64,000 nucleotides of DNA from Flammulina velutipes. Taxonomy: Eukaryota; Basidiomycota; Agaricomycetes; Agaricales; Physalacriaceae. Positions 34,859 to 45,471 of the stretch are shown piece by piece. Position 1 is the stretch's first letter. Each line of letters opens with the position of its first letter. Location: contig JAALGH010000011.1 of NCBI GenBank assembly GCA_011800155.1, forward strand, positions 806,001-870,000, given 5' to 3'. A program made the translations under genes and the position numbers. A model generated the notes under the pieces. The model did not search any database and was not told where the DNA came from. It saw only the letters and a list, made by a program, of their open reading frames with translations.

Positions 34859-37800
34859 ATGCTTCAACGGCAGGCGCTGCGACGGTTGCGGCCTTCATGG
34901 CGCGCGGCCACCACGATTAGTTCGTTCAGACGCGGTTTGGCGAGTCCGTCGCCCAACGACCCTTTCGCGAACGGGACGAACGCATACTACGCTGAAGAGA
35001 TGTACAAGCACTGGAGGCAGGACCCAAAATCCGTGCATGCATCCTGGGATGCCTATTTCTCTGGCCTGGACAAGGGCCTCGGGGCTCAGGCATTTTCGCC
35101 TCCCCCAACACTCGTCGCTCCTCCCGCGGACGGCGCACCAGCCTTGACTGGCATTGGAGGTGCCTCCGAGTTGGACGACCATTTGAAGGCATGTTTTAGC
35201 TTAATTTCTTGATTTTTGGGTCTGACCACACAGCGCAGACGCAACTGCTTGTGCGCGCATATCAAGTTCGCGGACACCATGTCGCAGAACTCGACCCGCT
35301 CGGAATCCTCGACACAGATCTCGCTGATGTCCGCCCTCCCGAACTCGAGCTCAGCAGATACGGCTTCACAGACCGCGACCTCGACAAGGACATCACCCTT
35401 GGGCCCGGTATCCTTCCCCACTTTGCAACCGACGACAGGAAAACGATGAAATTGGGCGAAATCATCAAGTTGTGCAAACGCATATATTGTGCGTTACACG
35501 TCACTTTCCTTTTTCTGATACCTCAACTGTTCTACCAGGTGGGGCCGTGGGTATTCAATATGTTCATATTCCCGACAAGGAACAGTGCGACTGGATTCGT
35601 GAACGCGTCGAAATACCAAAACCCTGGAATTACACTCTCGAGGAAAAACGCGTTATTCTCGACCGTCTCATCTGGTCGGAATCCTTCGAAAAGTTCATAG
35701 CGTCCAAATACCCCAACGAGAAACGTTTCGGTCTGGAGGGTTGCGAGGCGCTCATTCCCGGGATGAAGGCGCTTATTGATCGGTCGGTCGAGCATGGCGT
35801 TAAGCATGTCACCATGGGCATGCCACATCGTGGTCGTCTCAACGTACTCGCCAACGTCATCCGAAAACCTATTGAAGCCATCTTGAACGAATTTAGTGGT
35901 ACTCAGGAAGACGACGATTCACCAGCCGGAGACGTCAAGTACCATCTCGGTGCCAACTACATCAGGCCAACCCCGTCCGGAAAGAAAGTCGCTCTGTCGC
36001 TTGTCGCCAATCCGTCTCATCTCGAAGCTGAGGATCCAGTCGTCCTTGGCAAGACCCGCGCCATCCAGCACTTTGAAAATGACGAAACAACCCATACCAC
36101 CGCCATGGGTGTCCTCCTCCACGGAGATGCCGCTTTCGCTGGTCAAGGTGTCGTCTACGAGACTATGGGCATGCACAATCTTCCCAGCTACGGCACCGGC
36201 GGAACCATCCACTTGATTGTCAACAACCAAATTGGCTTCACCACCGATCCTCGCTTCGCCCGCTCAACCCCCTACCCGTCGGATATCGCAAAGTCCATCG
36301 ATTCTCCCATCTTCCACGTCAACGGCGACAACACGGAGGCTGTGACTTTCGTATGCCAGCTCGCTGCCGATTACCGTGCCAAATGGAAGAAGGATGTCGT
36401 TATTGACATCGTCTGCTACCGCCGATATGGACATAACGAGACCGACCAACCTATGTTTACCCAGCCACGGATGTACAAGGCCATCACGCAACAACCAACT
36501 CCCCTCACCCAATACGCCAAATTCCTGGTTCAGCGTGGGTCGTTCACCGAGAAGGACATCGAAGAACACAAGAAGTGGGTTTGGGGCATGCTCGAGAAGG
36601 CTGCCAGTGCCGCGAAGGACTACGTCCCCACTAGCAAAGAGTGGCTGTCCGCCGCATGGCAAGGTTTCCCTTCTCCCAAGCAGCTCGCCGACCAGACCCT
36701 TCCAACTCGGCCAACTGGTTCTGACGAGGGCACCCTCAAGCACATCGGAAGGGCCATCTCGAGCTATCCCAACGGTTTTGCACCTCACAAGAATCTCGCT
36801 CGTATCCTTGCTACGCGTGGCAAGAGCGTCGACGAAGGGAAGAACATCGATTGGTCAACCGCGGAGGCATTGGCCTTCGGGTCGCTGGCGTTGGAGAAGA
36901 TCCACGTCCGGGTATCAGGGCAGGATGTAGAACGCGGAACCTTCTCTCAGCGACACGCAGTGATTCACGACCAGGAGAACGAGTCGCAGTACGTTCCTCT
37001 CAACAACCTCGGCGCGTCACAAGCCCGCTTCACCGTTTGCAATTCCCATCTCTCGGAATTCGGCTGTCTTGGCTTCGAACTCGGCTACTCGCTGGTGTCT
37101 CCGGACGCTTTGACGATGTGGGAGGCCCAGTTCGGTGACTTTGCGAACAACGCGCAATGTATCATTGATCAGTTCATTGCCGCCGGAGAGAGGAAATGGC
37201 TCCAGAGGACTGGGTTGGTTATGAGTTTGCCTCATGGGTACGATGGTCAAGGTCCCGAGCACTCGAGTGGAAGGATAGAGCGGTTCTTGCAGCTCTGTGA
37301 TGATCACCCCAATATCTTCCCTTCGCAGGAGAAAATTGAGAGGCAGCACCAGGATTGCAACATGCAGGTCGTCTACCCAACGTGAGTCAAATGTGTCCAA
37401 TCTGTGAAACTCTTACTGATGATATGCTTTAGTACGCCTGCTAACTACGTATGGGACCAACATTTCTTGAATTTGTTTTATTTCGCTGACCGTTTTTTTC
37501 TAGTTCCACGTCCTCCGTCGCCAGATCCACCGTGATTTCCGCAAGCCTGTGCGTGTTCTCTTAGCTACTTCAACGGAGCAATCGTCATTCATATGCATTT
37601 CTAGTTGATTATCTTCTTCTCGAAGAATCTCCTTCGTCACCCAGCAGCCCGCTCAGACCTCTCTGAGATGATTGGCGATACCAGCTTCCAGCGATACCTT
37701 CCCGATGCCCATCCGGATAGTCTTGTTGCTCCTGAGCATATCAAGAGGCATGTTTTGTGTAGCGGTACGTCATGACGGCCTTTTTGCAAAGTGCACCCGC

Positions 37801-38275
37801 TCATCATCTTAATTACAGGCCAAGTCTACCACACCCTACTTGCTGCTCGCGAGGAGAGGGGTATCAATGACATTGCTATCAGCAGGATTGAACAGATTTC
37901 GCCGTTCCCGTACGACCAGGTATGCGATCTTCTTCAACGATCTTTTGGATCTGGACTTACTGTCGTTCGGTAGATCACCCCTCATCTGGACAAGTACCCG
38001 AACGCCAGCCTTTTATGGTGCCAGGAAGAGCCTTTGAACAACGGCTCTTGGAGCTACGTCGGACCCAGGATTTACACCGCCTGTAGCCAGACGGAGAACC
38101 ACAAGGGCAAGTACCCCCTCTATGCTGGTCGTGATCCTACGAGTTCCGTGGCCACTGGAAGCAAGGTATGTTTCCCATACCTCCCTTCTTTTTCGGACGA
38201 CATCTTAATCTCTCATTCTAGCTTCAACACAAGAAGGAGATCGAGAACTTCATCAACACTGCGTTCGACGTTTGA
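34859..38275 (+). CDS. KGD1: 2-oxoglutarate dehydrogenase E1, mitochondrial
   Basis: This is the ThDP-dependent E1 component of the 2-oxoglutarate dehydrogenase complex (TCA cycle, mitochondrial matrix). The Arg-rich N-terminus ([17 protein letters not shown]) is a mitochondrial presequence. Conserved blocks are the N-terminal SYMK-like [17 protein letters not shown], the active-site region [15 protein letters not shown], the [18 protein letters not shown] block, [46 protein letters not shown] and the C-terminal [11 protein letters not shown]. The gene is almost one long exon in the middle (about 35.5-37.4 kb) with short exons at both ends. One is a 16-nt micro-exon (37433-37448) that encodes TPANY between PT and FHVLRRQ. 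Length, about 1,000 residues, is normal. The gene appears intact and is the strongest housekeeping anchor of the window. Confidence 0.95.
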
Positions 38276-38465
38276 GGGGATTTGGCACCTAACCTTTTTA
38301 ATCTTAATCATCACCCACCGTACGTAGATAGAGCGTCCCCTACGAGTAAGTAGATGTCGTGCATGCTATCTGGAAAATTACAAACGGATAATTTGCTTCC
38401 TGGGCGCTCGTGTTCCCGGAGAATTATGATGCCATCAATATCTCGACTACTTTTCCTTCCACTTC

Positions 38466-39297
38466 ATGGCTCTTCCTCCCGAGCTCGAACGTGAAATCTT
38501 TGAGCTGGCTGTTAGAATGGAGATTCGGACTGCACCTATCCTGATGTTAGTAGCGAAGAGGGTATATACGTGGTAAGCGCCACGGAATCGCCGATACTCT
38601 CATACGATAACGCACATCGGTCAGGATCTCTCCTCAGATGTACATGAATATTGCTTTAGGACGATTCATGTGCGACCATGAAGATGCTCTGTTTATGCGT
38701 ACATTCACATCGAAACCTGGCTCCTTCTTCGCCAACACCGTTAGGTCTGTGTGCATGACCCGTCGGGTATCGAACGATACGGCGGAGTGCATTCTCTCCG
38801 AATGTAAAGGAACTCAACGACTGGCGTGGTGGGCGGACGAGGCAGACCACGCGATCTATTCCAATGCCCATCTCCTCTCTGTCTTCTCTAACCTTAACTT
38901 GAAGGAGCTTTCCTGCGGGAAACGACTCTTCGACAGTGTTTCTGCGCTTCACGAACTCACGCACTTGGAACTTATCTTCTGGGACGTGGAGATGGTGTCC
39001 ATCGCAGCCAAATCCCCCCGCCTCACACATTTCAGCCTGGTCGCTGGGTGTCTCGACCAGTCATTGGGAAATTTTGTTGGGGCTGTGCTGGAGGATTGTC
39101 CGGGGCTGATTGTGTTTTCGGTGCAATTCGAGGCGGAGGATGAGGGGTTGCATATGCAGACGTGGCGCACGGATCCGCGGATGGTGGTGTCATTTCGCAA
39201 CTTGTCAGAACCTACTAGGGCGTGGCTGGAAGGAAGTCGATGGGCGTTTACTGAGCGTAAAATTGAAGAACGGAGGAGGTTTGGGGATCCAGCGTAG
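38466..39297 (+). CDS. F-box-like (PELEREIFELA) family protein
   Basis: This is a paralog of the gene at 12377-13391. Exons 38466-38572 and 38625-39297 give 259 residues. The N-terminus LPPELEREIFELAVRM and the block LVAKRVYTWISPQMY correspond to the other copy, including the intron that splits the same Trp codon. The rest carries hydrophobic strands (LKELSCG, LTHLELIFWDVEMV, LTHFSLVAG) like a short LRR region. It ends with WRTDPRMVVSF, matching DWVSDPRVVVM of the paralog. Function is unknown; an adaptor role through the F-box-like start is inference. It lies only 190 bp after the OGDH stop. Confidence 0.65.
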
Positions 39298-39384
39298 CCT
39301 TCGTCGTATGTTATCGACACATGTTAAGTGGGTGCGTATGCCTCCATTACGACTCATCAATTGATTAAATTATTTTCCAAGGTA

Positions 39385-39974
39385 CTATCCCTGGGTAGGT
39401 ATTGAAAAGTGGGTAGGTTTTGAAAAATCGACTTTCTGGGTCTTTCTCTTCCGTTCCGTGTGGATTTCTTGTTCGGACAATATTAGTACTATGCCTATAA
39501 CTATGCTCCAAAAGTTTCACGGCGCCAGAGGCGTTGTATCTTGTTGAGAACCATCCGAAACCATCAAAATCAGTGTATTCTACGTCCCGGCTGACTATTT
39601 CAAGCTCTTAAATCGTAGAAAAAATTGAGACGTTTAATTATAGCATTCTAAGCATGTCTCACACCTGTATAAACTTACAGGAGGTGGTTGAGGATCCAAA
39701 CTCGAAAACAGCGTGACAAAATAGATCACAAATCAGCACAAATCGCACTGTGACAAGCAGTGACTCAGGGTTTTTCAAAACCTACCTTTTGACAGTTTCG
39801 CACCGGTAACGATATATCCACACTCTCCTTCACTTAAATCATTCCGGTCCAGCTCGGTAATGGTCAATGAGATGATGAAGAATACATTCCGACCATTCCG
39901 GACACCCAGATACGACGATAAGGTATGTTACTTGACGAGCGATCGGATTTCTTTCAAAACCTACCCAGGGATAG
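39385..39974. mobile_element. MITE with TIRs and TA target duplication
   Basis: This is a 590-bp non-coding element. The left end reads CTATCCCTGGGTAGGTATTG and the right end is its inverted complement with one mismatch over about 22 bp. TA flanks both sides (39383-39384 and 39975-39976), the duplication expected of Tc1/mariner-type elements. A second, inner copy of the TIR core (GTAGGTTTTGAAAAA near 39412 and its inverse near 39772) gives nested inverted repeats. No transposase frame is seen inside, so it would depend on an autonomous element elsewhere. Confidence 0.72.
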
Positions 39975-40661
39975 TATATTTGAGTCTTAATTTTGAGAGT
40001 TCATGGTCTGCATTTAATGTGGTGCCAATACTAACGTTAGTTAGGCCCAGGCCCAATTGACTGGTGGGAGAATTGATGCTCGCACTGTCGATAGACTTTT
40101 CTCATCAGGTAAATTCAAGGTCAAGTGGCCAGCAAGTGGCTAACTGGAATATCAGGATCAGGTTCATGATGCATACCAACCTTTGCCCATCTGACATCGT
40201 TCGCTCTCTTAGTATCGTATCAAGATTCAGCAGCCCCGTGGACGCGTAAGAAGTAGTCTGTCCATGCTGTCTGGCTCTAAGACCATCTCAAGCTCTACTG
40301 TGCGTCAGCACAAGAAGCTTCAAGTACGCGCCAAGCAGGCAGCCGCACGTGTGCTTCCATTTGCTGAAATGTTCAATTTGAAACTCCGCATCCTTCTTTC
40401 CTTCCTCCATCTAGGTCGCATGAGCAACGTGTTATGGCCTCTGGGACCATATGCGACAGAACCCCACAGAATTCTCAAACCGTCACATGCGGGGAATGCA
40501 CCGGTACGGTGGGCGGAGAACACGCTGCTATCCATCCGGATGAACGCAGTAATAACCTTGAACGGCCCGCTAATGGCGACCTGCATGCTCAAAGTGAAGG
40601 CTGGATAACATTCATACGTACACTCCGGATCACTATGTTGAGGTGCTACCCTACAGCAGCC

Positions 40662-40669
40662 TATAAATG
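40662..40669 (+). promoter_or_regulatory. TATA box of GH88-type gene
   Basis: TATAAATG lies 43 bp upstream of the ATG at 40705. Confidence 0.5.
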
Positions 40670-40704
40670 AGCCTGCGGGAGTCATTGGTTGGCGACAGGC
40701 CACA

Positions 40705-42193
40705 ATGCTTCTCACTCCCCTCATCATCTCGCTCGGGTTGGCCAGCACGTCTTTCGCTCAGAGTCCACCGGCACAGTTGTATTCTCCCTTGGTTCCCGGA
40801 AAGATTCTAGCAGCTACCAACGCTCTGCCCGCCTCTATCCAGTATCCACAATTCACCACGACCGCCGGCCGTTGGCGTCTCTTCGCCCCGGATACGTGGA
40901 CGTCTGGTTTCCATCCAGCTACGCTGTATGCCCTCCATCAACGTACAAAGTTGTGTGGCGCTACGAGTAGTAATGGCCTTGGAGCGGCCGATTGGCTTGC
41001 TCTTGGTCGATCAACAAGTGCCGCTCTAGCATCCCTCACGAAAAGAAACTCTGTTGGCCACGACGTTGGGTTCTTGAGCTTCCCTTATGTCGATGAACTC
41101 AAACTGTCTGTCATTTCTCCTTTCCAAATGACACTATTCGCTCAACATGCTTATAGCAACCCGAATAACCAGACAGCAGCGAGAGTCGTGAACGAGTTCG
41201 CAACATTCCTCGCAAGTCGCTTCAGCCCTATAGTGGGATGCACACGCAGCTGGGATTCAGCCGACCCTAATTTCCAAGTAAAATCTTTCGTGAGGGCTCC
41301 ATCTCTCGGGCTGACCAACTCCACAGGTCATTATCGACAACATGATGAACCTCGAGGTTCTCTTTGTCTCAGCCGCGTTGACCGGTAACCACACCTTGAT
41401 CGACATCGCGAACTCGCATGCTACTACAACAATGAACAACCATATTCGCAGTGACGGTTCTACGTGGCACGTCATCGAGTACGATTCCACTAACGGCCGT
41501 GTCACCAAGAGACGCACTGCCCAAGGCTATTCGGACTCGAGCACCTGGACAAGAGGTCAAGCATGGGGGGTATATGGATTCGCAATGAGTGAGCAGCCTC
41601 CTTCTAATTCAATTATCGGTTTATTGAACCCGTCCAGTGTATCAGCGTACCCAGAACCCGGACTATCTCAAGACTTCCCGAAGACTCGCCGAATTCTTCT
41701 TGAACAACATGCCCGCAGATGACATCGTTCCATGGTATGTCGGGGCTTCTTCATCTCGTACATGTCTGACCGATCCCAGGGACTTCAACGCACCTGTTGC
41801 GAACCGTCCAGCTGACTCCTCTGCTGCAACGCTCATGGCAACCGGTCTTCTCCTACTTGCGCAAGTCGAGAACAATCCCGCTAACGTGGGGAGGTGGACA
41901 AGTTCTGCCATTCATGTCAGTCCGCACGCTTCAATTGTCCCGATCAGACTACTAAAGTCGAATACAGCTCTTGAACGCTATCACCGCTTTGGCATGGAAC
42001 GAGCCTTGGGACAGTCTGTTGTCGAATGGGACGGTCAGTAGGCCTGCGAATAATTATCTCACTGGGACGACTTATGGTGAGTGTTTGTTTCTCGATATCA
42101 TTTTGTCTTCCGTTTGCTGATGTGAATACAGGGGATTACTACTACGTTGTTGCAGGGAATGAGCTTGTATCCATGGGCCTTGCTACGTGCTGA
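40705..42193 (+). CDS. secreted unsaturated glucuronyl hydrolase (GH88-type)
   Basis: This is a secreted hydrolase of the GH88/GH105 alpha/alpha-barrel group that removes unsaturated uronic acids from oligosaccharides made by polysaccharide lyases. It has a signal peptide (LLTPLIISLGLASTSFAQ). Family blocks are WTSGFHPATLYALHQ, HDVGFLSFPY (first catalytic Asp), VIIDNMMNLEVLF (second catalytic Asp), TWTRGQAWGVYGFAM, RPADSSAATLMATGLL and the C-terminal GDYYYVVAGNELV. Six or so short introns are present; the motif junctions are in frame. Length, about 400 residues, is normal. It fits a plant-biomass or glycosaminoglycan-like degradation role. Confidence 0.85.
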
Positions 42194-42464
42194 CTTGGTT
42201 TCTTTATTTATTGAACTTAAAGTATCCCGTACATATATCGACGCTTTTATGCAATTGTTGAGAAGGATGTATCATATCAGAGGCATAGGGTAAATGACAG
42301 CGGACTCTTCTGGATGCTATCCCGACAAGTGGGATTCTGAGGACATCACTAGCTCTGGTAGCGCGGACGGAAACAGACACCATTCATAACAGAGTGCTAT
42401 TGCTTGCCTTTGTACTGTACAACATCTACTAGTAAATCCACTTCCGTTTATTGTTCATCCTAGT

Positions 42465-44944
42465 TCAAGCATGGAACTTGACATCAAACACCCTCACACA
42501 CGCATCCGCCCCAGCACTAACAACCTTCCCACTCTCCACCCAAAGCACCGAATTCACCCCGCCAGGACCAACATTCTTCAACGCGATATTCTTCATCGGC
42601 TTCTCCACACTCCAAATATAAATGTGTGTGTCCAGGGAACCAGAAGCACAGTGCTTGGAGTCTGATGTCCACGAGAGGGAGTTGACACGCGCAGAGTGGA
42701 AGGACCAGCGAGAAGTTATCATCTACATAGTCGTTGTGTCAGTCCGAAATTCATCCCGAAGGAATCAATCACTCACAGACTTCTCCTTCACGTCAAAAAG
42801 AACGACGCGTCCGGAAGACTGCAACTATTATTAGCACTGACCACGCAAAGTCATTCACACACTCACATCTCCAGCTGCCAGATACTTACCATCCGGGGAG
42901 AACGCCAAGGCTGAAACCACACCCTTGTTACCCTCTAGGACGCCACTTTCCTTCAACACCTTACCGTCCCAATCGTAGAGCTGTATCTTCTGATGCTACA
43001 AGACACGATCAATGAAAGAAAGAAAAGAAACAAGAGAGAAGATAGTTACGTCACCACCAACCGCAACAGATATTCCACTGGTTGCTACAGCGCTAGGGCT
43101 AAACTTCGGCTTCGTCTCGAAGACTTTCTGGTTCGATCGTATAACCTCAATCCCGTTTACTTCTGCGACAAAGACCGACGAATCCTCCGCTACTGCTACA
43201 GACTTTGGTTGGGATGCTGTTGACAAGGATACAGGCCTATAGGAATATGGCACGTGAATAAATGAGTCGAGGGAAAGGAATGAACTGACGCGAAAGACGC
43301 TGCCGATATCTCTCGAACTTTATCATCGAATCCAGCAGAGAAAGTTTTGCCATCTGAAGACGTAGCAAGGGATGTAACAAGACTTGAGTGGCCCTCTCCT
43401 TCCACTGACGACGATGCACCCGTGCTTATTTCGTATGATAGAACACGTCCATCTGCACATCCAGCATAGAATGTACCTGCGGAGTTTGGTGCGATCGCCG
43501 TTATTGCTTTTTGAGGCGCCTAAAGCGACTGTGAGAATCAGAGCTCTTATTTCCAAAATTGACTAACCGTGAATATATTGCTGGGCTTATCAGCGACGCG
43601 TGGATCGAAGATGTTGAGATCACCACCAAGAGAGAGAGATGCGATACCAGATGAGGCCGTCCAGGTGTTGCCTACTTGTTGGTGGCTCACACCAGAGCCG
43701 ACTTTCCACGAAGTCGTACATTTGCGTGTCTCGACATCCCCTGAGGAACGATAAGCGAGAAAGAACAAACATTAGGAAGCGGACATACAGAGCTTGACTG
43801 TGCAATCAGCTGAGGAGGTGACGAGTGACTTGCTATCTGCACTCCAAGAAGAAGCCATCTGCCATGGTCAGCAATGTACCTGGTGAAACCTAGATTTAGC
43901 ACTTACGATGGACCCGGTGTGCGGGCTGTCTGTGAATTCTCCTAAGGTGTCGCCAGTCTTTCCGTCATAGAGGAATATCTTGGCATCGGATCCTACACTA
44001 GCAAAGTGATCTCCAGAGGGAGCGTAGCGAACATCTTGAATGAACTTTGTGTGTGTTCTGATGGTCTGTGGCGTGTCATCCAATGGACATCCGGCAACCG
44101 ATGGAGGGCTTACCTTGTCGTACTTGTAAGGCGCGCCCTGATGGAATACAATGAGGTTGTCGTCCGCAGCGGTGGCTGCGCGGAATGGCCGTTGATGGCG
44201 AATGGAGACGGCGTTGATAGGCTGAAAGGAGTAAGGTAGATGCACAGGCAGCAGATAATGAATAATAACCTTGGAGTGGCCACTGATCTCTCCAGTAGAC
44301 GTGCCAGTGTCCATCATGAATGCATGACCAAACCTTGGGGATGTCAATGAGCGTTGAGGCCATAGGGACGCGAACAAGCGTACTTTTCGCGACCATCGCC
44401 GACTGCTATTATGCGCTTGCTTTCTCCATCCCATTCGAGGTCATTACTGCGATGTCGAGTAAGCTGATGGTGGTATGGCGAGTTGTGTCGCGTACATTCT
44501 TCCTGAGATGACTTTGTATTCTCCTTTCAGGATCTGTTCTTCTCCAACGGTATCCCAAACCCTTACTGCTTGAATGAGAGACAATTCATTCAATGAAATG
44601 AATTGCTTACCAGTTCCCGCGACATCTGCAGATGCGCAATAGTATCCTGATGGCGAGATCCTGGCAACTGTCGTGTTCTGAACATGTCCAACGTACGCGA
44701 TAGATTGAGTTGGGTTCTAAAGCATGGCCTGAGCATTGAGAACGCCGTGAAAGATGGCACAGACGATTAGATCTCGAATCTATGTCGGATTAGTTGCTGT
44801 GCGATGCGGTCTTATGGCACAACGTACAATCACGGCCTTGCCATTGCTATAGACAACCTTGTCCTTGCTAGAACTGAGTTTCGTTGATACGCCTCGCGTC
44901 GTAGCAGGGTTAGCAGGGAATAGCGAAGTTTGTTTAAAAGACAT
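42465..44944 (-). CDS. AIP1: WD40 actin-interacting protein 1 (AIP1/WDR1)
   Basis: This WD40 double-propeller protein works with cofilin to disassemble actin filaments in the cytoplasm. The N-terminus MSFKQTSLFPANPATTRG is characteristic of AIP1 (Phe-Pro-x-x-Pro and GVS-type start). WD repeats follow along the chain: IAYVGHVQNTTVARISPSGYY with RVWDT, FGHAFMMDTGTSTGEISGHS, IRTHTKFIQDVRYAPSGDHF with KIFLYDGKTG, MASSWSADSKSLVT, FHSARVNSLSWTSDSKHCAS with HIYIWSVEKP, and the last strand VSAGADACVRVFDVKF before the stop. About a dozen introns break it into short exons; roughly 600 residues is normal. It is an intact housekeeping gene. Confidence 0.88.
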
Positions 44945-45471
44945 GAAATTGAAGATGGTGGTCGGAAAGCAAGAGGCGATCACCACGTTTCTTTACTTCC
45001 GACCCTCATGTTGTTCTCTTAGTCTATGGCGATGCTCAACGCTCTACACAAAAGTGCAAGTCTATACAAACTCATTAGTTCGACGTATCTGCCTTGTTTC
45101 TTGGAAATCCCTGGGGCACATGTCGCGCTCGCACCCGATTGACAGTTTCGAGGCCCCATTTTTCGTAACGCTAGCCCTCAACAGGCTCTCCTGGTGCTGG
45201 AAACTGCCTTAGAACCCCTACCAACCCCTACCAACCCTTGTGGATTCAAAACGGAGATCTCACGCTGCTTCCACATTCATTACAGTACTTCCCTGGCAAT
45301 TCAATGAAATCACTTCGAGGAGAACCATTCAATCCTTATGGGTTAATCTCCAGCAACCGTTACCCGTCCTTCTGATAGAATAGCTTGTGCCGAATTCACA
45401 CCACTGTGGGCGCATGTTCATAAGTGGTTGGCCTGCGCCAGAGAGTTTGATAATTTCCTCCCACTCTCGTC
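44945..45471. other. divergent intergenic region
   Basis: This is the promoter region shared by AIP1 (minus) and the third P450 (plus). A 10-bp unit (ACCCCTACCA) is repeated about 2.5 times at 45214-45238. Confidence 0.5.
45214..45238. repeat. short direct repeat, 10-bp unit
   Basis: The unit ACCCCTACCA occurs twice in tandem followed by a partial copy. It lies in the divergent promoter; its role is unknown. Confidence 0.5.

Larger units (their letters stand above)
39298..40704. other. intergenic region holding a MITE and a GH88 promoter
   Basis: A MITE occupies 39385-39974. The rest (39975-40704) holds a 114-codon open frame (40264-40608) with a basic N-terminus but no recognised family, and the TATA box of the GH88 gene. 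Confidence 0.5.

Noticed and set aside
36264..36788. Long minus-strand frames opposite the OGDH gene
   Set aside because: They are shadows of a GC-rich conserved exon; the OGDH protein is unmistakable.
40264..40608. A 114-codon plus-strand frame between the MITE and the GH88 gene
   Set aside because: No family resemblance, no introns and no promoter evidence; left uncalled.
45214..45238. Telomere-like CCCTA repeats
   Set aside because: Only about two and a half 10-bp units, inside a promoter between intact genes; too short and wrong period for telomeric DNA.
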